From: Lithospermum erythrorhizon
Taxonomy: Eukaryota > Streptophyta > Magnoliopsida > Boraginales > Boraginaceae
DNA: 64,000 nt
Assembly (NCBI GenBank): GCA_019722365.1
Contig: JADFUC010002380.1
Span: forward strand, 310,001 to 374,000
Direction of reading: 5' to 3'
The notes under the pieces are model-generated. The model was not told the DNA's origin and did no database searches. It saw only the letters and a program-made list of their open reading frames with translations. This document shows positions 50,501 to 60,423 of the stretch, piece after piece. The position numbers were made by a program, and so were the translations under genes. Each line of letters opens with the position of its first letter. Position 1 is the stretch's first letter.

Positions 50501-51904
50501 TTGGTTTAGCATTCCCCACTAAGAAGTGCTCCATATTCAGTGACCCAAATTCAACAATAACGCTTTCTTGATTTTTTTATGCCACCTAGAAGTTTGCGTG
50601 TCTTTCATAATAAGGGATCTTTTCTTTCTTTAACTAGAATGAATCAGCCATTTTTGTTGTTTCTGTATTCATTGCTTCAAATATTAGTTGTTCAATATTT
50701 TTTCTTATCTATCAATAATGACATTTTCTTTTTGCTTCTGCCATAATCCCCAACATGCAATCAAGGTATGTGTTTCCGTTGGGTTTAGTGGGGATTCTTT
50801 AATAGAAATATTCATGCTAGATGTCCTTTGCTGGGTGTACATTTGTGTTTGATCATATTCTTCTTCATAGACTCTTATAGTATTCCAATTTCGATAAAGT
50901 TCTTACCTACGTTGAGCTCCGCCAATCTAGTATTCATTTATTGGTTTCTTGAAAAGTTTGATTATTAAGGCTCATGAACATTTTAGTTAGCAATAATTAG
51001 TATATCAATTATCAGTTGAATTTATGATGAATGAATCCTATCGAACTAGTCAGCAGTAATCAATATGATTGGGCAAAGTTCATTTTTGCCTATAGATAGT
51101 ATGCAGATCAATGAAAGTACATTCTTTTCAATCTGTTGTATCATGTATGTGTTATTCAATGCAGTGGAGTAAGTGGAAATTCCTCCCAAAATTTTGAAAA
51201 TTATATTTTCTTACTAAAAAATAAATTATATTGCAGCCCATATTTTTCTTCATGTATACAATAAATTGATTTAACAAACAAAAGCTTCCAAAAATAAATA
51301 ATTACAGTGTAACGATAGCATCCTTGTAGCATCCCCAATATTGCATCAAACGAAATGGAGCATAATCCAAAGCAATTCAACCATGTTTTGTCAATTTCAA
51401 CATGGTATTACTTTAAATTGAAAAAAAAATCAACTGAATTAGTACTCTAATGGTTCAAAAAAAGTACATGCTTCTATTTTTCTATTTTTCACCATTTTTA
51501 TTCAATTTTTTGCAATTTTTGGGTTTGATTATTGCTCCTTAACTTCAAATTTGCTTCAATAGAGTTTTATTCTTACATATTTTTTGGAAATTTGTGAGAG
51601 TTTTTTTGGGTTTAGGAAGTTTTAATATTGGCATTAGTATTTAATGAAATATATTTATTACAAAAGGAAAACTAATTAATAGGATGATTAATATTAGCAT
51701 TTAATGAAAATCTAATTCTGAGAGCCAATTAATAGATGCGGAGTTATCGTAATGCCAGCTATGGCAATAAATGCTTCTGTCGAGATAAGCGTCCCAAATC
51801 TATTCTAAAAATTAAAATTCACTTGTGATTCAATGTCAATTAACATTGTTAAATTTTTCGTGGTTTAGTCTGGATTCGCCACTAAATCACCAATTAGCAA
51901 CAGG
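47522..51904. other. Long intergenic stretch with diverged tandem repeats
   Basis: Extremely AT-rich and free of genes. The only structure seen is the repeat block at 49341-50065, listed separately. The right end holds the promoter of the ABA4 gene. Confidence 0.6.
49341..50065. repeat. Diverged tandem duplication with internal ~101-bp sub-repeats
   Basis: AAAAGGTGAAGTTATGA (49341) and AAAAGGTGAAATAATGA (about 49786) start two related blocks. Both end in GTTTGATAACCATTAG/ATTTGACAATCGTTAG, then GGCAATATGCTCTTA/ACGATATAATGCTTA, then a TATAGATATA-rich tail. A motif beginning ATAAATATAATTATTTATTT occurs at 49416, 49517, 49731 and 49853. Confidence 0.7.
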
Positions 51905-53173
51905 ATGATTCAAAGATTTGATCTTTCTCTTGAAAGTGTTAGTAGAAGGCATTCCATCCGAGAAGATGGCATGGTAGGACTATTGCTGTTAAGGAATGAC
52001 CAGAGCTTCTTGGCAGGATCAACATCACTCATTCAACCAAACCTTTCAAGAACAACACCATATAGGAAAAACTCCAAGATGGTTGCTCTATGTAAGCAAT
52101 CTTTATACTTCAAATGACTTTCATTGTGAGAAAATGTCATGGTCTGATTGATCCTTGGTGTAGATGTCCATTTGAGATGATTATTACCAAGGTTCAAGTT
52201 CATATAATCAATTAAAGGAATTTGATAATTTCCTTGCAGGCCTTCAACCGTCCCAAGTTGCTAATGCTGTTTTCACATTAGGAACAATTGTTGTTCTTCC
52301 ATTCTATACATTTATGGTCGTGGCACCTAGAGCACAACTGGTAAGATCTTTGCATGGTGATTAAAAATGCACAAGACGGCCTTTTTATATTGTGACCCTT
52401 CATAACTAGATAGAAAATGAGTTTTTTCCACATCAACTACGGCTTCCTTTTCTACGGGAAAATAACCTGATTTTACTGGTTGATCGCACTATATACTTCA
52501 ATGGATATATTTATAAATTAAATTGTTGTAAAAATGGTTGATGTATATGGTCGATTACAATGAAGAGACTTAGTTTTTTGATAATCCAATTGTAGACTAG
52601 GAGAACAATGGAGAGCTATATACCTTACATCGTTCTTGGACTATTATATGCATATATGTTGTACGTTTCCTGGACGCCTGAGACATTGCACTACATGTTT
52701 GGAAACGGTTATTGGATGCCAGAGGTATGCATTAAGTTCAATATATGATCATATAATGTTCTACAATAGTTAAGTATGAATAATTTATTTTGTTTTGCTC
52801 AGTTGTCAGGCATGCTTAAGATGTTCAGCAGTGAAATGACTATGGCTTCAGCATGGATTCACCTTCTCTCTGTTGATCTTTTTACTGCTAGGTCAATCAC
52901 ATTATCCTTCTACTAAACTTGTTTGTCAACTTGTATTTTTGTTTTCAACTTTTCGTTAAATGTTATCGGCATTCCAGGCAGGTTTATCAAGATGGACTGC
53001 AGAACGACGTAGAGACCCGACATTCTGTTATCCTTTGTCTGTTATTTTGTCCCATTGGTGTTCTGAGCCATGTTATAACAAAAGCCTTAGTCGGAAGTAC
53101 TGAGAAAATTGACAACCATAAACATAAGAAACATGTTAAGAATTTCTTATTTGGGGATGGAGATAAATATTGA
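51905..53173 (+). CDS. ABA4: ABA4-like protein (neoxanthin synthesis, DUF4281)
   Basis: Five exons (51905-52091, 52240-52340, 52596-52724, 52803-52891, 52978-53173) join with GT-AG borders to 233 aa. The mature part matches ABA4: [101 protein letters not shown]. It should have four membrane segments in the chloroplast envelope. ABA4 is needed to convert violaxanthin to neoxanthin, which feeds ABA synthesis and photoprotection. The first ~65 residues are rich in S/R/L and fit a transit peptide. An in-frame TAG lies at 51866-51868, so the ATG at 51905 is the first possible in this exon. An acceptor-like TTTAG directly before 51869 leaves room for an extra 5' exon. The C-terminal lysine/histidine-rich tail ([10 protein letters not shown]) is longer than I remember for Arabidopsis. 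Confidence 0.93.
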
Positions 53174-53979
53174 CAACTAATAGAGTGGTAGATAAGAGGT
53201 TATAATGCAGTAGATTGTGAATGTTTAAAAACTATTTATTACTCCGTATATGTTAGAAGGTATTGTGATTAATTTCTCCAAATTAAATGCGTGTACATCG
53301 ATTTTATGACGAAACCATATGCATCTGGCAGAAAATTATAATAAAGATTGAATATCTGCTTGGAACATTGAGATTACATATTCAGCTGACACATCACACA
53401 TCACAAGAACTGAAGGAAGCATTACAATTTACAAGACAGCCTAGATAACAATCAAGTGGAATATGTCTGAACCATGTTTCTGAAACGGATTCAAATTGCA
53501 AACATTGTCAACTAGATAGCTCTACTATATATTAGAGCTTAAACTTCTGTTCATATACTAAGCTCCACACTTGTAAGTTGTAGCAACAAGAACTTCCACA
53601 CCTATAAAACAAACAACATTAATTCATCAACTATTAACTCATTAAAAAAAGGTTTGGGAAATGACATTCAGGGAATACTTTATAGGTTGAAGAATCTCAA
53701 GTAGAGATAATTGTATTTCAACATTATATACTAACCAATGCAAATTATAGAGACTAAATATTGACTTTTATCCAACTCCAATAACGGTGTGGGCAAATTG
53801 CAATTATCTCTAAGCCAAAAACTAAGTACTCAATTACAAATTGCCATAACTAAAGTATATTACTTCAATGATTGAATTTTGATGGTTAATTTTCAATTCT
53901 TGAATTCACCTTGTTGTTTCAAGCAAATTATCAAACAACTAACCTGCAATTCAAAACAAACATAACCTTCTATTTCTTC
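53174..53979. other. Convergent spacer between ABA4 and the RBR-like gene
   Basis: No clear coding exon. On the minus strand a short open piece at about 53550-53601 follows an acceptor-like TTTATAG and could be a terminal exon of the RBR-like gene, but its similarity to a RING2 end is too weak to call. Confidence 0.5.
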
Positions 53980-54588
53980 TCAATTCCTCATCTGAAAGGT
54001 TGCACAATCAATATCAGCATGCCAAGGGACCCTACACTTCACACAAAACAACCTAAAACAATAAGGGCACTCACATTCCCTAACAACACCCCCATCATTA
54101 ATCACCAAACCACCACAACCCTCAAAGGGACAATTAAGCCTCTCACACCCCATAATAGCCTCCTCACACAATAAGTCACCCCATTGATCATAAACCTCGG
54201 GGGCCAATATATCCTTACAATTCTCGGGCTGTAACATTTCGTTACAGCCCGAGAATGGACACGTGACTTGTGTCACACTCTCTTTAATATTGCACGTTAC
54301 ATGTTGCGCAATGCACGTGGAACAGTAGAAATGATCACAACCCTTTACGCGAAAAATGTCGTGTATCGGGTTTCGGGTTTCGCAAATCTTGCAAGCAAAT
54401 TTTGGCGGGAAATCCACTGGTTCGTCGTCTTCGAATTCGGATTCTTGATCGGATCGGGAATTGGAACATGTTAATTGAATAAGGGTTTCAGACACTACAA
54501 TTATTTCGTCGTCGGAGTCGATTTCCTCCGCCGTGAAAATGGTGGTTGTAGTGGTGGTGGGTTTCTCAGGCTCTTCCGTACTGTTCAT
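53980..54588 (-). CDS. RBR-type E3 ligase-like protein with RING1 and IBR, lacking RING2
   Basis: An uninterrupted 202-aa frame. After an acidic, threonine-rich N-terminus (1-60) comes a complete RING1 with ligands C66, C69, C84, H86, C89, C92, C110 and C115 (FACKICETRN, GCDHFYCSTC, VTCPFSGC). An IBR domain follows with C153, C158, C174, C177, C182, C185, H190 and C195 (LNCPFEGCGG, CECPYCFRLFCVKC). The protein then ends FQMRN and TGA. Normal RBR ligases continue into RING2, which holds the catalytic cysteine that accepts ubiquitin from the E2; that domain is missing. The frame up to that point has no damage. Either a premature stop or lost splice removed RING2 recently, or the gene encodes a non-catalytic E2-binding protein. 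It converges on ABA4. Confidence 0.85.
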   Translation of the reverse strand: MNSTEEPEKPTTTTTTIFTAEEIDSDDEIIVVSETLIQLTCSNSRSDQESEFEDDEPVDFPPKFACKICETRNPIHDIFRVKGCDHFYCSTCIAQHVTCNIKESVTQVTCPFSGCNEMLQPENCKDILAPEVYDQWGDLLCEEAIMGCERLNCPFEGCGGLVINDGGVVRECECPYCFRLFCVKCRVPWHADIDCATFQMRN

Positions 54589-55525
54589 CTTTTAAGGTAG
54601 TGCTAAAGAGTGAAGGAGACTGAAAGGTCACGGATGAGATGTTTTTTCAAAGTAATAACCTATTTGTTATGAATATAACTAAAGAGAGAGATATGATGAT
54701 AATTTTATTGCTTTTGGAATTGTATAGAATATATAATGAGTATACATTTATAGAACTAGAGATCTGATAATAAGAATGTAAATAGCTTTGTTAAATAAGT
54801 AAAATGATTGATTGTTAAATTGAAATCGTTAAAACTTAGCGGTAAGCAAGGCGAGCAGTTGACAAAGCATCAAAGTAATATAATATTTATATGGCTCCGG
54901 CGGATGTCAATTAAATAAAATATGCGTTAAAACCTTCTAGGAAAACACGTGGGAAAAAAAATGGAGTGAAGGAGAAAAAGAGTGCGTGTGCAACATCTGG
55001 CTTTATAATGTTGTCTGTTAAAAGCATATCGAGGAGAAGCTTCGATTAAGACAAAGCGATTAAGGAAAAATACAGCGGCGCGTGCTTTTTCGCTGACACG
55101 TCCTTAGCATCCGAAACTGATGCGTAGTCACATATACCGATAGGTTTTCAAATGTTAAAGGTAGAAAGTGATTTAGTGAATATCATGTCGAATTATTACA
55201 AGATCAATTTATTGAAAATCACGATTTAATGAATTCCTTTAAAAATCGTGGTAGAAAAATGCGATATATTTTATTCTCACGCCGTTTGATATGTTATTCG
55301 TTTTAAGCGTCGCAACCCAGCATCTGATTATCGTCGCCAAAGATGCGTCGGAATGCAATTTTATTATGATAAATGTGTGTATGGATACTATTTGGATCAT
55401 AATTCCCAATAAACACATTCACAACTTTTATTGCATTAATTTAAGAATTGTGCATATCGAATGATGTTGCGATATAAACATTTTATTATATCGCCATGAA
55501 ATATGTTACCGAGAAATAAATAGAG
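54589..55525. other. Intergenic, upstream region of the RBR-like gene
   Basis: AT-rich with a few GC-richer stretches at about 55080-55140; no gene seen. Confidence 0.55.
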
Positions 55526-55654
55526 ATAGAGATGAGAACATCGAGCATTTTAGTGGTTAGGAGGCGCTTAGGTGACTTAGAGGTCGCCAGGTTCGATTCG
55601 TTGTAGAGGGGCGGTGGGTGGGTTTTTAAAAAAAAAAAAAAAAAAATAGAGATG
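55526..55654 (+). mobile_element. tRNA-derived SINE with poly(A) tail and 9-bp target-site duplication
   Basis: ATAGAGATG occurs at 55526-55534 and again at 55646-55654, flanking a ~111-bp unit. The unit contains an A-box-like TAGTGGTTAGGAGG, then GGTTCGATTC, a near-consensus RNA polymerase III B box, about 33 bp further on. It ends with a run of about 19 A directly before the second duplication. Internal pol III promoter, A-tail and short duplication together are diagnostic of a SINE. The exact duplication and clean A-run suggest a fairly young insertion. Confidence 0.85.
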
Positions 55655-58600
55655 CGTCTATTGATCCTCACAACAAATATAAGTATGCATTAGCATAAAT
55701 AATTTCTATAAATTAAATAGGTTTAAAGACACTTATATGGTTGCTTGAGACCGTATAAGATATTTTATATTTCTCGATATTAATGGCTAATGTTCACATC
55801 AAATATTATAACTTGTTTGAATGTTCAGTAATTGTCATGGTATTTGCGTCTCAAATTCCTTCTTGAAGTTCTATTCTTGAAAGCTCTTTAGGAGTTCGAT
55901 AATATTTAAATTAAATAGCATAAATGGTCATTTTCATAAACTCTCGATCTTTTTACATGTATCTGATACTTAATGGGTCGTTGATATAATACGTCTTTGT
56001 TAAATAATCATTTAGGAAAAACCACGTGAGATAAAAGCACCGAAGTAAAACAAAAGACTATATTTCTCTTTAGGTAATAGCAGTAATTATATAATTCAAA
56101 ACCTTACCAAGAAAACCCGATTAGGAAAAACTTAGGGAAGGGAAAAAAGAGTACAATGCATATAAATATCTTCTACGATAGGATCATGGGTATAATAAAT
56201 ATCTCCCCACGATGGGTCATCGTTTTAGATTATTCAAGTAGAAATCCAAATAACGGCTATGGCGTTTGTCGATAATGCGTGATTATGTAATCATGTATCC
56301 CAGCAATACGTTAAATTGATGCTTGGGGACGAGTTCATATCTTTCAAGAAAGCGAGATACTAGTTGTCTCATGAATCTCGTTGCTTGAGATGAAACATTT
56401 TATCGTGTTTCATATATATTCAAAGTTCAGTGACTCGCGTAAAAATTCGTACCGTCCTGGTATTTAACCAAAATCCGTTTGTAGACTTGTTGTCTTGATT
56501 GAGAATTATAACGGGAGTTTTCTTGCGTGCTTATAGTCATGATAATTTAGTCATTCGAGAACTTCTTACAGAATTACATAAGTTATAATTGGATGCCGGT
56601 AGTATCGTGACTATTCAGTCGTCAACATGATAGCTTAACTCAATCATTAATATGTAATATCAAAACCAACATACAATTGATAATTCAAATATTTCATGTC
56701 ACGTAATAAGCAAATAAATAAATCATATAATCATATAAGACATAATATAGTCAAACTTAAACATGTATATACATCGATAGACTTGTATATTCATACGATA
56801 TATAAAATGCAAATGAATATCTAATAATCGATTCGTACTTGTAATCCATCTTACGGATGGCTTAAATATATTCAAATATTTCATTACTAACTGAGTGAGT
56901 TAAGTTCGGGAATATAAATTTGCCTCGGCATCATAAATCTTTATATGTGCTTCAGTATTATAAATCTTTATACGTGTCATGTACCGTTTCTTAGCATGTT
57001 TAAATCATAAATCAAATGCGCATATCAAAAGAAGGTTATATTTTGTTGCTACCAAACATTTTTGATACCTACATCAAAGGTGTATCGTGCCTTATAACTC
57101 ATTTAGTGCTTTTGGGTATAAGACAAATCATATGCCATTTATTCTCCGCAGGATAACAATCTTACTTTAGTATCTTCGTTAGACTTCAAATCTAAATTTC
57201 TCACTTACATCATGAGTGAGTTTCCTTACTCTTGATTGCGTCTTTTCTCTTTGGCCATTCATAAACATATTTCTACTTTCGGTCAAGGAAGTAGACTTAT
57301 GATCCATGTGCTTTAAATGCATATAAGAGCTCTTTCATTATGTTGATATTCATTGTCGACAATCTTTCCATGTAGTTCCACCATATTCATGATAATTGAG
57401 ATCTGTTGCATTCATGAATTTCGGTATAGATGTCTTCGAGACATTTATCATATGCTGTATTTATGAGATATATTATTCATCTATTTCTTACAGGTAATCA
57501 TCTTATAGACCATCTTTAAATATTCTTCTTTTAGAATTTAGATGGTGGAACTATTGACCTACAATGGTTCTTCGGGGAACCGCTCTATTTTTAGTGTTTA
57601 CAAGCTGGTATATAATTTCAATACTATCTTGAGAATTGAATATTTATTTGGTAGTGAACTTACGGTTCATATTATCCATGAGCCCCATTCATATTATCAT
57701 GAGCTTCTCTCGAACCGAGTTCATATTTATTCATCTTGAGATGCGTATAGCGTAGGGATATTACGTTTGAATATTACATTTTGATTGTATTATACACCGA
57801 TGTTGAAAATATTGATACATCACAATGGAAACTTACTTCAATTCTATAGATGTTTCCATTACTTTAATTACATACCTCTAGGAGTATAATAGTATATGGA
57901 TGTATATACCTTTTGGGTATAATAAGTATTCAAAAATCAATATTTGTGCATACTCTTGGTAATATCTGATACACATTATAATTGGGGTAAAATATTTGGT
58001 TCGACCAAACGATTATATTGGCGATTACATGATAATTTGGCTTGATGCGAACAAGTGAAGCACTACGTATATAATATTTCGATGATCGATTGGCGGTGTG
58101 CATGTAATTGACGTGCTAGCGTCTCTTGAGAGTTTACAACGTGTATCTGTAAAGTCTTTAAACTCAATAATTTTGTTGACTCTTTAATGAGTCTCTAATC
58201 AAATTTCAATACGTTATTTTAAAATGTCGCCCAACTCACATCCGGGATGGTCGATATTACTGGGTTGAAGATCATGAAGATCGAAGGCAAATCACGAGGC
58301 GTATTGATTATTTGAATGAGGAAAAAGTCAGCGGAGTAGAGGTAATGACTATTAGATTCTGCTTCGGTAGTCGAGTTGGTGTCATTCGGGGGATGTGCAG
58401 GAATGGAAGAAGATGCGAAGTTGGGATCGGCCGGTGGGAGTTAAGTGGATGATATTGAACTCGGGAAGGCTGCTGCAGAATGGTGTTTTTGAAGATGGTG
58501 ATCCGAAAATATCTTCAAGTGGGAGATTGTTGCAAAGTGAAGATTTTTTTTTTTTTCTCGGTGTTTGTGTTGACCTCCATCGTGAGTGGTGGTCACGATG

Positions 58601-59150
58601 GGGGTGCTTGATGGTGGTGTATTCGCGAGGCACTTTCTGTCGTGACCTCCATAGTGAGTGTTGGTCACGATGGGGGAGTCGATGGCGAGTCAGAGACTTT
58701 AATTTGAGAGCGATTTTGGCTCCCAATTCTTCTGGTGAGAGTCAGCCAGGTTATACCTCTTTGCACATAAATATAGGGGCGTTTAATGAGGTTTATTTGT
58801 GCTCTGAATCTTTAGAATAGAGAATAATCGTCCTAGAATAATATTAGGTATTTTAATATTATTGAAGAGCATGGATTTTGTTCTTGAAGAAGTTAGAAGT
58901 TTATAACATTGCTTGATATCTTGTGGTTGAGATTTTATGTGTATAAGAAAATCTTCAGCGTAGATTATCTTTTAGTGGTAGGGCTTGTAACTTGGCCTTT
59001 AGTTTATTAGTGGATGCGGCAATGACGTCATTTCGGCGTTGAGGGGAACCTATATAAAATTAACGTAATGGGTTTTATTTCATGGCTTAAATTTACATCG
59101 TTTTATTGATTCTTGAAGCTAGGAAGGTTAGAGATGCTTAAATCACCGGC
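55655..59150. other. Gene-free region, partly transposon-like
   Basis: No real coding sequence. The GC-richer block at 58230-58800 has a long frame with unlikely composition and two copies of a small palindromic unit (58568-58605, 58640-58676). A CCTATATAAAAT near 59050 resembles an LTR-type TATA box. Probably old retrotransposon sequence, family unknown. Confidence 0.4.
58568..58676. repeat. Two copies of a palindromic ~37-bp unit, 72 bp apart
   Basis: TGACCTCCATCGTGAGTGGT at 58571 and TGACCTCCATAGTGAGTGTT at 58643 both continue into GGTCACGATGGGGG. Copy 1 contains the 8-bp perfect inverted repeat CATCGTGA/TCACGATG (58578-58585 and 58593-58600, loop 7). Copy 2 has one mismatch in that stem. 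Confidence 0.8.
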
Positions 59151-60423
59151 TTATATAGCCCCAGTTAAATCTATAGATATAATCTCAACCTTCCTTGATT
59201 TTCCCCATCCAAAATCCTTCTTGTAATAGTCCAATCTCGGCGAGCCTGCAACCGAAAACGTTCTGCCCCCGTTTTTCTCTGAATATTCGTCGAACATCTT
59301 TTTATGGCCTTCGAACACTTCCTGGCATCTCTTTTCGATGGCCTCACCAATCCGCTCCACGGCTATTAGGAATCCGTCATCTCCAGATAGCTCTCCGTTC
59401 TTTGCAGTGGTTGCACATTTTACTAAGCAATTGCCAAAGTAATTTGAGGGCACCGGGGGCTCAACACGTCCCCGGAAATCAAATGGACACTCTTTAAGTA
59501 TTCTGTTTCTTCAGCATCTACATTATTCATAGTCACATTGTTTTGTTTAACCAAACAAGTCCAGACATAACCACAAACAATCATCACAGTGGACAAACGT
59601 TTCTGAGAAGATCTTCGATTTGACACATAATTCTCGAGTCTCTGGACATCGTCCGAGGTTATAACAAATGTGGATAGCACCTTATCAGGATGCGGTTTGG
59701 GAAACTTGATGCCCACCATCTCTTTTTCACTGTATGTGTTCCTCAAATGATTCCAGAAAAAATCATCTAATTCTTTCGTATGATCTATGATCACACCTCT
59801 ATCATAAACTAGTAAAAAATTATTACAATTATTAGATGGTTCAGCTTCTCCCAATTTCGAAATCATAGCCCATACTTTCATAAAACCATACATGGCACAA
59901 CCATCTGCAGCCAAATGTTGATATTCAATCCCAATACAAAATCCGGTTCCTGGAAATACAGTCACCTGTACAGCAAGAACCGGGAATTTTCTTGCTCCGC
60001 CCGAATCCATGGATTCAGGCGATAAACGAGGTAAAAGTGGATAAAACTCACTGCAAATTCTAGACTGGCTACTTCCAAGATAATCAAAATCAAGTACATT
60101 ACACTCAGCGAAGACTAACGAAACCGAGTTGCCTTCAACAAATTGAATCCTAGGCTTACTTAAATCACAAGGAACGATACAGTTACCAGCAAGAGTTGGA
60201 AAATACTTGAGTGCATGAGATAAAGAATTCTTGAACTTGGGGATTATAGTATCAATGAAGTAGATCTTTGAAACTGGTTTATCATAAAATATGATTGGAC
60301 AGGGGGGAAACCTATGAACATCATGTCCCCAAATGTAAGATTATGGGACATTTCAGACACTGAGCTAGGTGGTGGTGCAGCTTCACAGCTCTCCAGAATG
60401 GTCACTTTGGTTGTTGTAGACTT
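59151..60423 (-). pseudogene. BAHD acyltransferase, disabled
   Basis: Three reading-frame segments on the minus strand together cover most of a single-exon BAHD enzyme of the anthocyanin/flavonoid acyltransferase type. The start codon position holds AAG (60423-60421) in place of ATG, before STTTKVTILESCEAAPPP. The frame shifts near 60308 at a C-run to read FPPCPIIFYDKPVSKIYFID. The middle carries the catalytic HxxxD motif as HLAADG (59900-59917). A second shift lies near 59495, before RVEPPVPSNYFGNCLV. The structural DFGWG motif is at 59203-59216. A TAA at 59151 cuts off roughly the last 30-40 residues after DLTGAI. BAHD enzymes move acyl groups from CoA thioesters to phenolic glucosides and other acceptors. 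Four independent lesions make this copy non-functional although both signature motifs survive. Confidence 0.88.

Noticed and set aside
53550..53601. Possible RING2-end exon of the RBR-like gene on the minus strand (CGSSCCYN after a TTTATAG acceptor)
   Set aside because: Similarity is too short, the catalytic cysteine segment before it is absent, and another frame is equally open.
55545..55600. A tRNA gene suggested by the GGTTCGATTC box
   Set aside because: No acceptor stem or cloverleaf can be formed. The A-tail and target duplication identify a SINE instead.
58395..58820. A 141-codon open frame overlapping a 114-codon frame on the other strand
   Set aside because: Composition is odd (repeated WWSRWG and F-runs from a T-tract), the repeats explain its length, and no family is recognisable.
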